Shown here: one piece after another, positions 1 to 8,269 of the stretch
Position numbering within the stretch: position 1 is the first letter of the stretch
How the letters are laid out: the number at the start of each line of letters is the position of its first letter
DNA from: Microaerobacter geothermalis
GTDB lineage: Bacteria > Bacillota > Bacilli > DSM-22679
NCBI RefSeq assembly: GCF_021608135.1
Contig: NZ_JAKIHL010000032.1
Coordinates: forward strand, 1-44,340
Length of the DNA: 44,340 nt
Direction: 5' to 3'
Program-made: the position numbers and the translations under genes
The notes under the pieces: generated by a model
What the model was told of the DNA's origin: nothing
Database searches by the model: none
What the model saw: only the letters and a program-made list of their open reading frames with translations

Positions 1-14
1 ATCAAACAGCATAA

Positions 15-251
15 TCCAATAAAAACCTTTGTCCAAATCCCAATTCAACGCTTTGTACAGATGAATATTACAACAAAAACAGACGAATAAAGAGGGGGCT
101 ATTTTGCACCAATCAAAATCAACTGATAAATGCAGATATTAACGGTAGTCTTAATATTCTAAGGCAAGCCTATACAGGTATTCCCTATCTGATACAAGCA
201 GTGAGGGATAATGGATGCGTGAACCATCCAAAGCGAATAAGGGTTGCCTAA
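15..251 (+). pseudogene. tnpB: TnpB (IS200/IS605, IS1341-type) C-terminal fragment
   Basis: The reading frame ending at the TAA at 249-251 encodes a typical TnpB C-terminus: an RRIKRGLF motif, then INADINGSLNILRQA, the RuvC-III region with the catalytic Asp in NADINGS, then a short tail ending KRIRVA. The frame is stopped at 12-14, and upstream bases in other frames do not clearly continue the protein, so the gene is either cut by the window edge plus a frameshift or is a decayed remnant. TnpB is the RNA-guided nuclease of IS605-like elements. Only the extreme C-terminus is visible here. The right-end-like sequence at about 313-360 follows it, as expected for this element type. Confidence 0.8.
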
Positions 252-312
252 ACCATTAGGTGGAAACTTAAATACCAAACTTCGCTTGAAACAGATCTCT
301 AATCTTTGATTA

Positions 313-360
313 GGAAGCTCCCACTTCAAACGTGGACACGCTAAGTGATGAGTAGTTCAC
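313..360 (+). mobile_element. IS605/IS1341-type right end, possible omega-RNA 3' part
   Basis: The sequence from GAAGCTCCCACTTC to AGTAGTTCAC resembles the right end of IS1341-type elements, which normally form a short CTCCCAC/GTGGGAG hairpin before TTCAC. Here the second arm is interrupted after GTGG, so it looks decayed. In intact elements this region is the scaffold end of the guide (omega) RNA, with the guide read from the DNA just after the end. Whether it is transcribed here cannot be judged. Confidence 0.5.
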
Positions 361-450
361 GAATAAACAGAGTAAATGAAGCCACATTATTTAATGTATA
401 AGTAATTCCAGGGTTAAAAATTTTTCAAACTTTAAGGAAGGGTGTTAAAA

Positions 451-588
451 ATGGACGAACTTCTGTATTTTTTGGCATTAGTTGTGGGAATTGTTGGTGC
501 GATCATTATTTGGAGGTACGGCAGAAATAGAACAAAAACAGTTGCCAGCAAAATTGTGAAGTCAAAGGATGATCAAGAAGATTCATAA
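451..588 (+). CDS. Small single-pass membrane protein, 45 aa
   Basis: An ATG at 451 is preceded by a GGAAGGG ribosome binding site, and the frame runs 45 codons to TAA at 586-588. Residues about 4-22 form one hydrophobic membrane helix (ALVVGIVGAIII), followed by a basic then acidic tail ending DDQEDS. The layout (short N-terminus, one helix, charged cytoplasmic tail) is common for small membrane proteins of Bacillales. No family is recognised. It lies between an IS end and a tRNA pair and appears to be a lone gene. Coding status rests on the ribosome binding site and the coherent membrane topology. Confidence 0.55.
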   Translation: MDELLYFLALVVGIVGAIIIWRYGRNRTKTVASKIVKSKDDQEDS

Positions 589-677
589 ATTATTTTTCCA
601 AAAAAAACATTGCAAATTACTTAAATACATGTTATATTTATATCTGTCGCCGCAAGGTAATCATAAAATATAGTAAT

Positions 678-754
678 CGGGAAGTGGCTCAGCTTGGTAG
701 AGCACCTGGTTTGGGACCAGGGGGTCGCAGGTTCAAATCCTGTCTTCCCGACCA
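678..754 (+). tRNA. tRNA-Pro (TGG)
   Basis: A full cloverleaf of 77 nt is visible: acceptor CGGGAAG pairs with CTTCCCG, the anticodon arm CCTGG-TTTGGGA-CCAGG carries TGG, and the T-arm has GTTCAAATC. The CCA end is encoded. It is followed after 6 nt by tRNA-Gly, probably in one transcript. Confidence 0.97.
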
Positions 755-760
755 TTTTAA

Positions 761-834
761 GCGGGTGTAGTTCAATGGTAGAACATCGGCCTTCCAAGCC
801 GAATGCGTGGGTTCGATTCCCATCACCCGCTCCA
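761..834 (+). tRNA. tRNA-Gly (TCC)
   Basis: A 74-nt cloverleaf: acceptor GCGGGTG pairs with CACCCGC, anticodon arm CGGC-CTTCCAA-GCCG carries TCC, the T-loop has GTTCGATTC, and CCA is encoded. It is the second gene of a tRNA-Pro/tRNA-Gly pair. Confidence 0.97.
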
Positions 835-876
835 TTTATTTTACATATATTTAAGTTAGCACGGCTTTTCGTTTTT

Positions 877-896
877 AACGAACAGTCGTTTTTTTG
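877..896 (+). terminator. Weak terminator after the tRNA pair
   Basis: A 5-bp stem, AACGA-acag-TCGTT, is followed directly by a run of seven Ts. It is short and AT-rich but is placed where the tRNA transcript should end. Confidence 0.4.
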
Positions 897-966
897 TTTT
901 GTAATTTTTTTAAGTGTAATTTATGTAGAAGTTTATCCTTGAAATGGAAAAAAGTGAGGTTTAAAC

Positions 967-1038
967 ATGGAAGAGTATATAAAAACATTAAATGTTTGTG
1001 TTGGAATTGGGGTATTCTCTTTATTAATTATGTTATAA
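967..1038 (+). CDS. Possible 23-aa hydrophobic peptide
   Basis: An ATG at 967 follows AGTGAGG at a normal spacing and opens 23 codons with a hydrophobic second half (GIGVFSLLIML) ending in TAA. It could be a tiny membrane peptide, or the start of a gene cut by the IS element whose left end begins just downstream. No homology is recognised and the call is weak. Confidence 0.25.
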   Translation: MEEYIKTLNVCVGIGVFSLLIML

Positions 1039-1055
1039 ATTTTTAGCCAAGAAAA

Positions 1056-1075
1056 CCTGTCGGCTTGCCGTCAGG
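1056..1075 (+). mobile_element. IS200/IS605-type left-end hairpin
   Basis: CCTG-T-CGG-CTTG-CCG-T-CAGG forms an imperfect hairpin with a T-T mismatch. Subterminal hairpins like this are recognised by the TnpA transposase of IS200/IS605 elements. It sits 47 nt before the TnpB start, which fits the left end of the element whose tnpB follows. Confidence 0.45.
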
Positions 1076-1121
1076 ATGAATTGGCAAGTGTCTTGGGACC
1101 GTAGAAGAAGGTGGAACACGA

Positions 1122-1670
1122 ATGAAAATCAACAAAGCATACCGTTTCAAGTTAGAACCAACAGCAGCACAAATTCAACAATTAAAACAAGCTTGTGGTT
1201 GTCAACGTTTTGTGTATAACTACTATTTGAAAAAGAACATGGAGCAGTATAAACAGAATAAGACATTTGTGTTCTATCATGAGATGGCTACGGACTTGCC
1301 GAATTTGAAGAAGCAATTTCCATTTTTAAGCGAATCGTTTTCCCAGAGTTTGCAAACCACGTTGCGTAATTTAGACCGTGCTTTCAAAAACTTCTTTAAA
1401 GGATTAGCGGAGTTTCCAACCTTCAAAAAGAAGAATAAGCACGATTCGTTTACTTGCCCTCAAAAGTTTCGCATCGAAGAAAAGGTCATCTTCATTCCGA
1501 AAATCGGCGAAGTGCGATACCGTAAATCAAGACAAATCAAAGGAAAAGTTAAGTCCATCACCGTATCCCAAAATGGTGGTCGATGGTTTGTATCGATCCT
1601 CACCGAACAAGGGATTGAACAACAACCTAAAACATTTGAAAAGCCCGATGATAGAGACGATTCGCTATAA
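1122..1670 (+). pseudogene. tnpB: TnpB (IS200/IS605) N-terminal half, truncated
   Basis: The start at 1122 follows GAAGAAGGTGG. The first 160 residues are a standard TnpB N-terminus: MKINKAYRFKLEPTAAQ, the CGCQRFVYNYYL helix, the SLQTTLRNLDRAFKNFF helix, and the beta-rich KSITVSQNGGRWFVS segment. Family members are about 360-400 aa. This frame ends at residue 182, just where the RuvC-I motif (GIDLG) should begin, and switches to unrelated residues (DDRDDSL). It therefore has no nuclease active site. No tnpA is present, so mobility would have depended on a transposase in trans. The 3' half is absent downstream. The C-terminal fragment at 15-251 lies on the wrong side to be its continuation. 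Confidence 0.85.
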
Positions 1671-1792
1671 AGATAAGATCATTTGTAGTAGTTGTGTTAA
1701 TTTGATGAAGGTAAAGAGTTAAGTAACCAGATAGAGAAAGGATGAAGAAAAAAATTATGGAATATGAATATAATGATGTTAGTATAGTTTCA

Positions 1793-1813
1793 TGGACACA
1801 TCTTAGTTAAGTG
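1793..1813 (+). repeat. Probable left inverted repeat of the IS3 element
   Basis: TGGACACATCTTAGTTAAG begins with TG, as IS3-family ends do, and lies 31 nt before the orfA ribosome binding site. The matching right end is not found because the element is truncated, so the exact boundary is inferred. Confidence 0.45.
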
Positions 1814-1843
1814 ACTACAATAATCACTAGGAGGATGTGTCTA

Positions 1844-2122
1844 ATGGATAACAAAAATACAGGCAAAAAATTTAATGAAGACTTCAAAAGAACAGTGGTT
1901 GATCTATATCACTCCGGGAGCTCAGTAAAAGATATAAGCAGCGAATATGGCGTATCTGAAGTAACGATTTATAAATGGATTAAAGCATATACTCCAGTTG
2001 AAGGGGTAGAAGGAAAATCCATCACCCCAAAGGAAGTCTCTGAACTCCAAAAAGAGAATCTTAAGCTTAAGCAGGAGCTTGAAATTTTAAAAAAGGCTAT
2101 GGCCATATTCGCAAGAAAGTAG
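1844..2122 (+). CDS. IS3-family transposase OrfA (InsE-like)
   Basis: The ATG at 1844 is chosen because AGGAGG lies 9 nt upstream; the frame is open further upstream without a better signal. The 92-aa product has the HTH of IS3-family OrfA (FNEDFKRTVVDLYHSGSS, then VSEVTIYKWIK) followed by a leucine-zipper-like coiled coil (ELQKENLKLKQELEILKKAMAIF). An A6G slippery heptamer at 2089-2095 near the end is the usual -1 frameshift site for making the OrfAB transposase. OrfA looks intact, but the partner OrfB is broken, so the element should be inactive. Confidence 0.85.
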   Translation: MDNKNTGKKFNEDFKRTVVDLYHSGSSVKDISSEYGVSEVTIYKWIKAYTPVEGVEGKSITPKEVSELQKENLKLKQELEILKKAMAIFARK

Positions 2123-2755
2123 ACGATACCGAGCTTATCGATTTTATTGATCAACAAAAGGCTACCTACCCTATTCAAACCATGTGTGATGTGTTAGATA
2201 TCCCAAGGAGTACCTATTATCAATCTGGCCATAAAACTGAATCTAATCGAGACCGTGTAAACAAAGAATTAAAGCAATCCATAAAGACAGCCACGCCCGT
2301 TATGGGGCTCCTAAAATCCATCAAATGCTATTGAAAGAAGGCTATAAAGTCAGTATCAAACGAGTTCAGCGTCTGATGAAAAAGGCAGATATCCGTTCCA
2401 TCACCAAGAGGAAGTTCCGACCACAATCAAACAAAGGTAAAGTCATTGAGGGTACTAATATTTTGAAACAGGACTTCTCTACAACGACAATTAATCAAAA
2501 ATGGGTTGAGGATATCACCTATATCTATACCCTTAGGGACGGATGGTGCTATCTAGCCTCCGTATTGGATTTGCACACTGAGAAAATCGTCGGTTATTCC
2601 TTTGGAAAATCAATGACCACAGAACTGGTTATAAACGCATTAAAAAATGCTTATGAAACGCAGAAACCGGGTAAAGGATTGATATTCCATACAGATTTGG
2701 GTTCGCAATACACAAGCGATCAGCTTAAAAACTATGTTAAATCTCTTAATATGAA
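2092..2755 (+). pseudogene. IS3-family transposase OrfB, frameshifted and truncated
   Basis: From the -1 frame after the A6G site, the protein reads through KKVDDTELIDF and LDIPRSTYYQSG. Near 2278 one base appears lost (CAATCCAT where CAAATCCAT would keep frame), and the family sequence continues in the next frame as ARYGAPKIHQMLLKEGY, with the DDE integrase domain following. The first two catalytic Asp residues are visible in WVEDITYI and HTDLGSQYTS. Homology stops after KSLNM at about 2755, so the C-terminal part with the catalytic Glu and the right end are missing. The element is therefore dead. Confidence 0.85.
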
Positions 2756-2978
2756 ACAATTTTTTGCCCATTTTTTTAAGAAAAAGTATGAAAAGATATG
2801 ACAAGTTGTAATCTAAAAACCCTTTTGTGTCAAGGGATTACATATGAAATGAAACGTTTTGAAAATTAAGTGTCTTTTAGTGTTGGGATCATGTATAATA
2901 TAAATGTATCGAGTGCGTGTGCCTAATCTGAAATGGCATTCGTGCTAAGTGCTAATAAATTTAGAAAAGAGGAATGCA

Positions 2979-3971
2979 TTGAAATTATCTCAAGAATACC
3001 CTCGAAGGAAGAAGGGCGTGTCTCTTCACGGTAAATCGGATAGGTGGAAGAGCATCTGGCAGTTGGTCAATAGCATTGTTCCTTTCGTTCTGTTATGGGG
3101 TCTCACTTACGTAAGTCTGTCTATCTCCATCTGGATCACGCTGGCGCTTGCGATTCTGGCTGCTGGATTCATGATCAGGATTTTCATAATTTTTCACGAC
3201 TGCTGTCATCAGTCGTTCTTCGTTGGTAGAAAGGCGAATGCGATCATCGGGACGATAACGGGGATTCTCACCTTTTTCCCTTACGATCAATGGAAAAACG
3301 AACATTCCATTCATCATGCGACCAGTGGGAATTTATGCCGCAGAGGCACAGGCGACATCTGGACGCTGACTACGGAGGAGTACATGGCGCTCTCTCCATG
3401 GAGACGTCTGGGATACCGCTTATACCGCAATCCGTTTATCATGTTCGGGCTTGGACCGGTATTTCTTTTCTTGGTTCTGTACCGGTTGAATCGGAAGAAT
3501 GCCAGTCGTAAGGAGCGCATGAACACATACCTGACGAACGCAGCGCTAATCGGCCTGATGGGACTTCTCTCCTGGACGCTGGGCTGGAAGGAGGTTCTCC
3601 TCGTGCAGGGTTCGATCCTATACCTTTCTGGCGTTGCGGGCATATGGCTCTTCTACGTGCAGCACCAATTCGAGAACACTTATTATGAGCGGGCAGTTGA
3701 GTGGGACTATGTCAGCGCGGCGATGCGCGGCAGCTCCTTTTATAAGCTGCCCACAATCTTGCAATGGATGACGGGGAATATCGGCTTCCACCATATACAT
3801 CATCTGGATCCTCAGGTGCCGAACTATCTCTTACAGCAAACACACGAGAGCAATGCCGACCTGCAGCACGTTCCTGCTATTGGACTGCGTCAGAGTCTGC
3901 GGGCGCTTCGATACAGATTGTGGGACGAGAGCAGCAAGCGATTTGTGGGGTTTAGGGATCTGAAAGGGTAA
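2979..3971 (+). CDS. Membrane fatty acid desaturase
   Basis: This integral membrane di-iron enzyme introduces a double bond into acyl chains of lipids, usually to adjust membrane fluidity. All three histidine boxes are present: HDCCH near residue 75, NEHSIHH near residue 110, and GFHHIHH near residue 270. Hydrophobic segments lie before box 1 and between boxes 2 and 3. A TTG start at 2979 with GAGG 6 nt upstream gives 330 aa, a usual length; a GTG ten codons earlier has no ribosome binding site. Composition is clearly more GC-rich than the neighbours, and it lies between a dead IS element and a gene remnant, so acquisition by transfer is likely. The exact position of desaturation (Delta5 or Delta12) cannot be read from sequence. 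Confidence 0.9.
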   Translation: MKLSQEYPRRKKGVSLHGKSDRWKSIWQLVNSIVPFVLLWGLTYVSLSISIWITLALAILAAGFMIRIFIIFHDCCHQSFFVGRKANAIIGTITGILTFFPYDQWKNEHSIHHATSGNLCRRGTGDIWTLTTEEYMALSPWRRLGYRLYRNPFIMFGLGPVFLFLVLYRLNRKNASRKERMNTYLTNAALIGLMGLLSWTLGWKEVLLVQGSILYLSGVAGIWLFYVQHQFENTYYERAVEWDYVSAAMRGSSFYKLPTILQWMTGNIGFHHIHHLDPQVPNYLLQQTHESNADLQHVPAIGLRQSLRALRYRLWDESSKRFVGFRDLKG

Positions 3972-3976
3972 TAAGT

Positions 3977-4014
3977 GGCAAACCGCAGGAAACCGCGGTT
4001 TGCCCTATTATTTT
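3977..4014 (+). terminator. Strong hairpin terminator after the desaturase
   Basis: A perfect 10-bp stem, GGCAAACCGC / GCGGTTTGCC, with an 8-nt loop begins a few bases after the stop codon and is followed by a short T-rich tail. Confidence 0.75.
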
Positions 4015-4162
4015 CATGTAAAACCACAAGAATACTTACTTACATGGTGCGAAGGCCCTTGTGAAGTCTGATATGAGTCCTGAAGAAGGAATTGTTCTGT
4101 CGCACATCCGCTAATCAGGAACGGGGCGAATTAAAAGCGTCCGCAAATGCTTAGTGTTCAAA

Positions 4163-4214
4163 GTTAAAATGTTGGCGGGAGCCAAAAACGTATATTTTCG
4201 CGTTAAAATGTTGG
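4163..4214 (+). repeat. Pair of 13-bp direct repeats in a gene-free stretch
   Basis: GTTAAAATGTTGG occurs at 4163-4175 and again at 4202-4214, 39 bp apart, and each is followed by a similar GGNGNGGCC-like string. Repeats spaced like this can be transposase-binding sites at the end of an IS or operator sites, but no gene nearby settles it. The rest of 4021-4300 shows no coding frame that could be recognised. Confidence 0.5.
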
Positions 4215-4312
4215 TGAGGCCCCTAAAACGAGGTAATCGAGGGCTTGATTTCACCCAATTTATTCCATGCGCTTGCACTTGGTGACAGCGACGCTGCTAC
4301 TACCCCTGGTAA

Positions 4313-4513
4313 CGTGCTAATGCGGCTCTCCTTAGCACCCTCCTCGCCAATGTTATAGAGGTCGTTTCAAGAGCATCCCAGGCGGAAATTGAACAGTTGG
4401 CAGCAGAAATAAAAGAGCGGTGCCCAGCCTACAATTTACTAAAAGATTCCAAGATACCAATCCATGCAAAATGGCAATTATCTTCTCCGGATACCATGAA
4501 TCCAATACACTAA
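4313..4513 (+). pseudogene. OsmC/Ohr-like C-terminal remnant
   Basis: One frame reads through RANAALLSTLLANVIEVVSR, then AEIEQLAAEIKERCPAYNLL and IPIHAKWQL to TAA at 4511. The pattern of a helix followed by a CP-containing motif and a final beta strand resembles the C-terminus of OsmC-family proteins, where this Cys is one of the redox pair. There is an in-frame stop at 4310 and no start or ribosome binding site, so only about 65 codons remain. Family assignment rests on this short stretch and is uncertain. Confidence 0.4.
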
Positions 4514-4601
4514 AAGCAATTTCTCATTTTTTTCACATAATTTCACAATTCCTGCATTGACAAAGGGGATCAATATCAAGTAAAATTTAACTACAACAAA
4601 T

Positions 4602-4620
4602 GATAACGATTTTCATTCTC
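4602..4620 (+). promoter_or_regulatory. Fur box
   Basis: GATAACGATTTTCATTCTC matches the 19-bp Fur consensus GATAATGATAATCATTATC at 15 positions. It lies 56 nt before the start of the iron permease gene, so that gene should be repressed when iron is plentiful. Confidence 0.75.
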
Positions 4621-4675
4621 TTTTTTAAAATGATTTGCAGATAAAAATGTTTCTAAGGTGGGGAGGAGGCTTCTC

Positions 4676-5629
4676 ATGAATGCCGAGGCATTTTTGATTT
4701 CATTTAGGGAAGCATTGGAGGCACTCCTGATAGTAGGTGTGATCATTACCTATTTAAAGAAGATGGGAAAACAGGAGTTTGTGAAGTATGTGTGGGTGGG
4801 AGTAACTGGTGCGGTTTTTTCCAGTTTCATTTTTGCTTTTCTATTTCAAGTGGTACTTACTAGTTTTGCCATGATGAGTAGTCAAACCTATATGAAGCTT
4901 TCCATTATGCTGATTTCCAGTATTTTGCTTACCCAAATGGTTCTTTGGATGGCAGATAATTCAAAGGAACTGAACAGTAAATCACAGCAGAAATTGTCTG
5001 AACTAGTGACTACCGGTAGTGTGATTGGTATGATTATACATGCCTATTTGATTGTGCTTAGGGAAGGTATAGAGACGGTATTTTTCTTTGCAGCCATCAG
5101 TAAAGGGGATATATCCCAGGCCATTCAAAATTGGGGGGCTCTATCTGGGTTGGTGTTAGCCGTTGTATTATTTTGGTTTATCTTTAAAGGTGCCCTTAAG
5201 TTTCCGATCAAAACTTTCTTTAAGGTTACCGGATTTATCATCATTATGATTGCAGCCGGGTTATTGGTTAATGCGATCGGAATGATGCAGGATTTGGGGA
5301 TGATTGGAAGTGTTATGCCGGAGTTGTATAACATTGCTGCATTTATGCCCGAACATCCTATAGACGAACAACAGCTGTTACGTGACCAAGGAATCACTCC
5401 TCTGATTAGCGGTAAGGTAGGCATTTTCTTCGCAGCGATGTTTGGTTACAGTCATAACCCCTCTCTTGAACAAGTGATTGCATATATAGGATACTTTGTT
5501 ATTGTATTTGTGATTATTCGTTTTCAAGCTAGAAGAGAGGATAATTCTTCAAAGGCTACGAAAAGTCAGTTGAATAATGAAAGCAATGCCATACCGTCTA
5601 GAATGGGGATTGGGAGTAACTCCCGATAA
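4676..5629 (+). CDS. FTR1/EfeU-family iron permease
   Basis: This is a cytoplasmic-membrane ferric (or oxidised ferrous) iron importer. The protein carries two REXXE signatures of the FTR1 family, REALE at residues 11-15 and REGIE near residue 130, each within a membrane helix. About seven hydrophobic segments are visible, and the 317-aa length is usual. The ATG at 4676 was chosen because GGGAGGAGG lies 6 nt upstream; an upstream in-frame start at 4658 overlaps that site. The Fur box in its promoter supports an iron role. Unlike many efe operons, no efeO or efeB partner is adjacent. A bidirectional terminator follows. Confidence 0.9.
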   Translation: MNAEAFLISFREALEALLIVGVIITYLKKMGKQEFVKYVWVGVTGAVFSSFIFAFLFQVVLTSFAMMSSQTYMKLSIMLISSILLTQMVLWMADNSKELNSKSQQKLSELVTTGSVIGMIIHAYLIVLREGIETVFFFAAISKGDISQAIQNWGALSGLVLAVVLFWFIFKGALKFPIKTFFKVTGFIIIMIAAGLLVNAIGMMQDLGMIGSVMPELYNIAAFMPEHPIDEQQLLRDQGITPLISGKVGIFFAAMFGYSHNPSLEQVIAYIGYFVIVFVIIRFQARREDNSSKATKSQLNNESNAIPSRMGIGSNSR

Positions 5630-5657
5630 CAATTGCCAATTGAATAGAATTAATAAA

Positions 5658-5691
5658 ACAGACCGTGGTAAATAATTCGGTCTGTTTTTTG
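5658..5691. terminator. Bidirectional terminator
   Basis: The stem ACAGACCG / CGGTCTGT with a 12-nt loop is followed by six Ts on the plus strand and by TTTTATT on the minus strand. It can end both the iron permease and the convergent B3/B4 gene. Confidence 0.8.
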
Positions 5692-5733
5692 TCAAGCGTA
5701 AATGTTTTATCATAAATGTGTCAAAATAGATTC

Positions 5734-6396
5734 CTAGGTAGTGATGTTAATTTGCTTTAGGATGCCGCCATTTATTTTAAGAAAACATTGACTTACTTTT
5801 TCACATTTTTGTTGTAATTCTGAGGGATCGTCCGTGATGCTGTAGATCACCTGAAGGATATCTTTGCTATTCTCTGTAATCATGGTTCTCGTCGAATCTA
5901 CCACCGGACTGCCAAAGGGACCTATTTCATCACACAGGACTAATTTACCTTCAGCTGAGGTTTGACGGCCATTTAGCCCTTCATAACTTTCTCCTTCCCT
6001 TCCTAAACGGAGGGTGATATTTCCTTTGATCTGACTTTCATGATAAATTCCCATTGGAAGAGAATACTGAATGGAGAAAAAATTATTGATATCAACGGCA
6101 GAGTTAACCCAATACATGGGTTTGTCTTGCATGATTCGTCGGATTAAACTTTCTGAGGAAGGACGATATCTAGATGGGTCAATTCCCAAGCGGCGGAAGG
6201 CTTGTCTCCATTCTTCAATTCCCGCAATTTGTTGCCATTTTCCATTTAGATAATTAAATTTTAGATCATCAATGAATGCTGTAATCCCTTCCTTTAATTC
6301 ATTTGGTGAGTCTGAAATGGAAGACTCCCGGTATATTAAGATCCCAAGGGAGAGGGAAGGATTCAGTTTTTTAATCCCTTCGTCAATATGTATCAT
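5734..6396 (-). CDS. B3/B4 tRNA-binding domain protein (PheT-related)
   Basis: The 220-aa protein matches the free-standing B3/B4 domain family, related to the editing and tRNA-binding domain of the phenylalanyl-tRNA synthetase beta chain. Recognisable stretches are IEEWRQAFRRLGIDPSRYRPS, then PMYWVNSAVDINNFFSIQYSLPMG, and a LCDEIGPFGSPVVDSTRTMI segment near the end. The start has a good AGGTGAT ribosome binding site. Free-standing members are thought to act on misacylated tRNA or related substrates, but their reaction is mostly unproven. It diverges from the ATPase gene and appears monocistronic. Confidence 0.8.
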   Translation of the reverse strand: MIHIDEGIKKLNPSLSLGILIYRESSISDSPNELKEGITAFIDDLKFNYLNGKWQQIAGIEEWRQAFRRLGIDPSRYRPSSESLIRRIMQDKPMYWVNSAVDINNFFSIQYSLPMGIYHESQIKGNITLRLGREGESYEGLNGRQTSAEGKLVLCDEIGPFGSPVVDSTRTMITENSKDILQVIYSITDDPSELQQKCEKVSQCFLKINGGILKQINITT

Positions 6397-6518
6397 TGGA
6401 TATCACCTCAATTTTCTGTTTTGGAAGTTGCCAACATTATAGCATGAAATTAAGGAAAAACTTATAATTAGAAAAAGGTATGAAATACATGAGTATAGTT
6501 TTTACAGGAGGGATCCAT

Positions 6519-8216
6519 TTGCAGACATTGAAACATAAATTATTAACGATGGATGGAAAGGGATACAAGCAATATAAAGAGTTACAGGGGAAATATGTAT
6601 TCGGGGACTATACGTTATATATGGACTATATACAAGGGGATCCCTTTGCCAGTCCCTCCCGAATAAGAATTGAATTAAAAAATACAAAAGAATTATTGGA
6701 TAAGGATGCCTATTCCACCCCATGGAGGAAGGTGGCAGTGGAAGATTTTCTAGCCAGAGAAGTTGCAAGGGCGATAAAAGAAGTGGTAAAAAAAGGCAGA
6801 GGCTCCGGAAAGAGTGGTTTAATATATATTGATGAACCTGGACAGGAGATTTTACAACGTACTGCAGTAAAAGTGACTGAAAACGTGATTGAGGTTCGGT
6901 TAAGTATTGGCTTGCCTGCTTCTGGCCGATCCATACTGGCTAAAGAAGCAATTTCTATGCTGTTTCAAGATATTCCAAAAATAATCAAGAAGGGAATTAT
7001 AAACAAAAGGGGAAACTTATTAAGAACACATCTTATCCTTTCCGACCAACAGCAAGCGATCCGTCAATATTTAAAGGAGCATCGTTTCATCGCTTTTGTG
7101 GCCAATGGCTCCATTTTACCTAGGGAAAGTGGGATCAGCAACAAACCGTTAGCAAATGGTGTTCCGTTTGTTTCTCCTGCCTCCATGGAAATTTCTATAC
7201 CTGTGCCTCATCAAGATGTTCCAGTTAAAGGACTGGGTATCCCGGAAGGCATTACCCTCATTGTAGGTGGAGGATATCACGGGAAAAGTACGTTATTAAA
7301 GGCTCTTGAACGGGGGGTATATCATCATATTCCAGGAGATGGACGGGAATTGGTATTGACTAGGGGAGATGCCGTCAAAATTCGAGCGGAAGACGGGCGA
7401 AAAATTACAAAGGTAAATCTAACTCTTTTTATCAATAATCTCCCCTTTGGACAAAATACCCAGTCGTTTGAGTCGGAGGATGCCAGTGGTAGCACATCTC
7501 AAGCAGCAAATATTGTGGAAGCGGTTGAAGGTGGAAGTAAGCTCCTATTAATGGATGAAGACACCAGTGCTACTAATTTTATGATTCGGGACGTTCGGAT
7601 GCAAAAACTGGTATCCAAAGAAAAGGAACCGATTACACCGTTTTTGGATCAAGTGAAAAGACTAAGGGATAAATATGGGGTCTCTACCATCCTGGTATTA
7701 GGAGGATCAGGAGATTATTTTGATGTGGCTGACCATGTGATCATGATGGATGAGTATAAGCCGATAGATGTTACAATAAAGGCAAAGGAAATTTCCCGTC
7801 TGTATCAAAATCAGCGAAAGATAGAGTCGGCAGACTTTAAGATAAACTTAAATCCACGGGTTCCCCTTCCTGAAGGCCTCTTACCGATGAAAGGACATAA
7901 GGAAAAAGTGGATGCGAAAGGCTTATATCACATCATGTATGGAAAAACAGTCATTGATTTATCACTGGTAGAGCAGCTGGTGGATGACAGTCAAACGAGG
8001 GCTATTGCTGAAATGATTCGCTATGCCGCAAAAAAATATGTCGATGGGAAAAAATCGCTGATTGATATTGCCAACCTTTTATTTCAGGAAATAGAAGAAA
8101 AGGGGCTTGACGTAATTTCTCCATTTCAAGGACATCCCGGTGATTTTGCCCTCCCAAGAAAGTTGGAATGGATGGCAGCGGTGAACCGATTAAGAACGTT
8201 AAAAATAAAAACGTAA
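6519..8216 (+). CDS. Predicted ATPase of the ABC class (COG3044 type)
   Basis: A soluble 565-aa predicted ATPase. A glycine-rich Walker A variant, GGGYHGKSTLL, lies near residue 250, and a Walker B-like KLLLMDEDTSATNF lies near residue 350. An ILVLGGSGDYFDVADHVIMMDEY segment follows. These are hallmarks of the ABC-like ATPase family often annotated as isopentenyl-diphosphate delta-isomerase by error. A TTG start at 6519 is preferred because AGGAGGG lies just upstream at 6506; the open frame extends 13 codons further without such a site. The biological role of this family is not established. No transporter partner is nearby. Confidence 0.8.
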   Translation: MQTLKHKLLTMDGKGYKQYKELQGKYVFGDYTLYMDYIQGDPFASPSRIRIELKNTKELLDKDAYSTPWRKVAVEDFLAREVARAIKEVVKKGRGSGKSGLIYIDEPGQEILQRTAVKVTENVIEVRLSIGLPASGRSILAKEAISMLFQDIPKIIKKGIINKRGNLLRTHLILSDQQQAIRQYLKEHRFIAFVANGSILPRESGISNKPLANGVPFVSPASMEISIPVPHQDVPVKGLGIPEGITLIVGGGYHGKSTLLKALERGVYHHIPGDGRELVLTRGDAVKIRAEDGRKITKVNLTLFINNLPFGQNTQSFESEDASGSTSQAANIVEAVEGGSKLLLMDEDTSATNFMIRDVRMQKLVSKEKEPITPFLDQVKRLRDKYGVSTILVLGGSGDYFDVADHVIMMDEYKPIDVTIKAKEISRLYQNQRKIESADFKINLNPRVPLPEGLLPMKGHKEKVDAKGLYHIMYGKTVIDLSLVEQLVDDSQTRAIAEMIRYAAKKYVDGKKSLIDIANLLFQEIEEKGLDVISPFQGHPGDFALPRKLEWMAAVNRLRTLKIKT

Positions 8217-8269
8217 CATTAAACAGGTAGAAACAACTAGAGTAATTTTTGTGTGATGGAGGATATGGG

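Noticed and set aside
694-942. 82-codon open frame across the tRNA pair
   Set aside because: It overlaps both tRNAs entirely and its residues come from tRNA sequence; it is a chance frame.
1122-1670. A nuclease-dead TnpB-like repressor (TldR)
   Set aside because: TldR proteins keep most of the TnpB fold. This frame ends before the whole RuvC domain, switches to unrelated residues, and lies next to other broken elements, so simple truncation is more likely.
4021-4075. A further copy of repeat module R1
   Set aside because: CTTACATG and CGAAGG are shared, but the stem-loops are not preserved, so the likeness is too weak to count.
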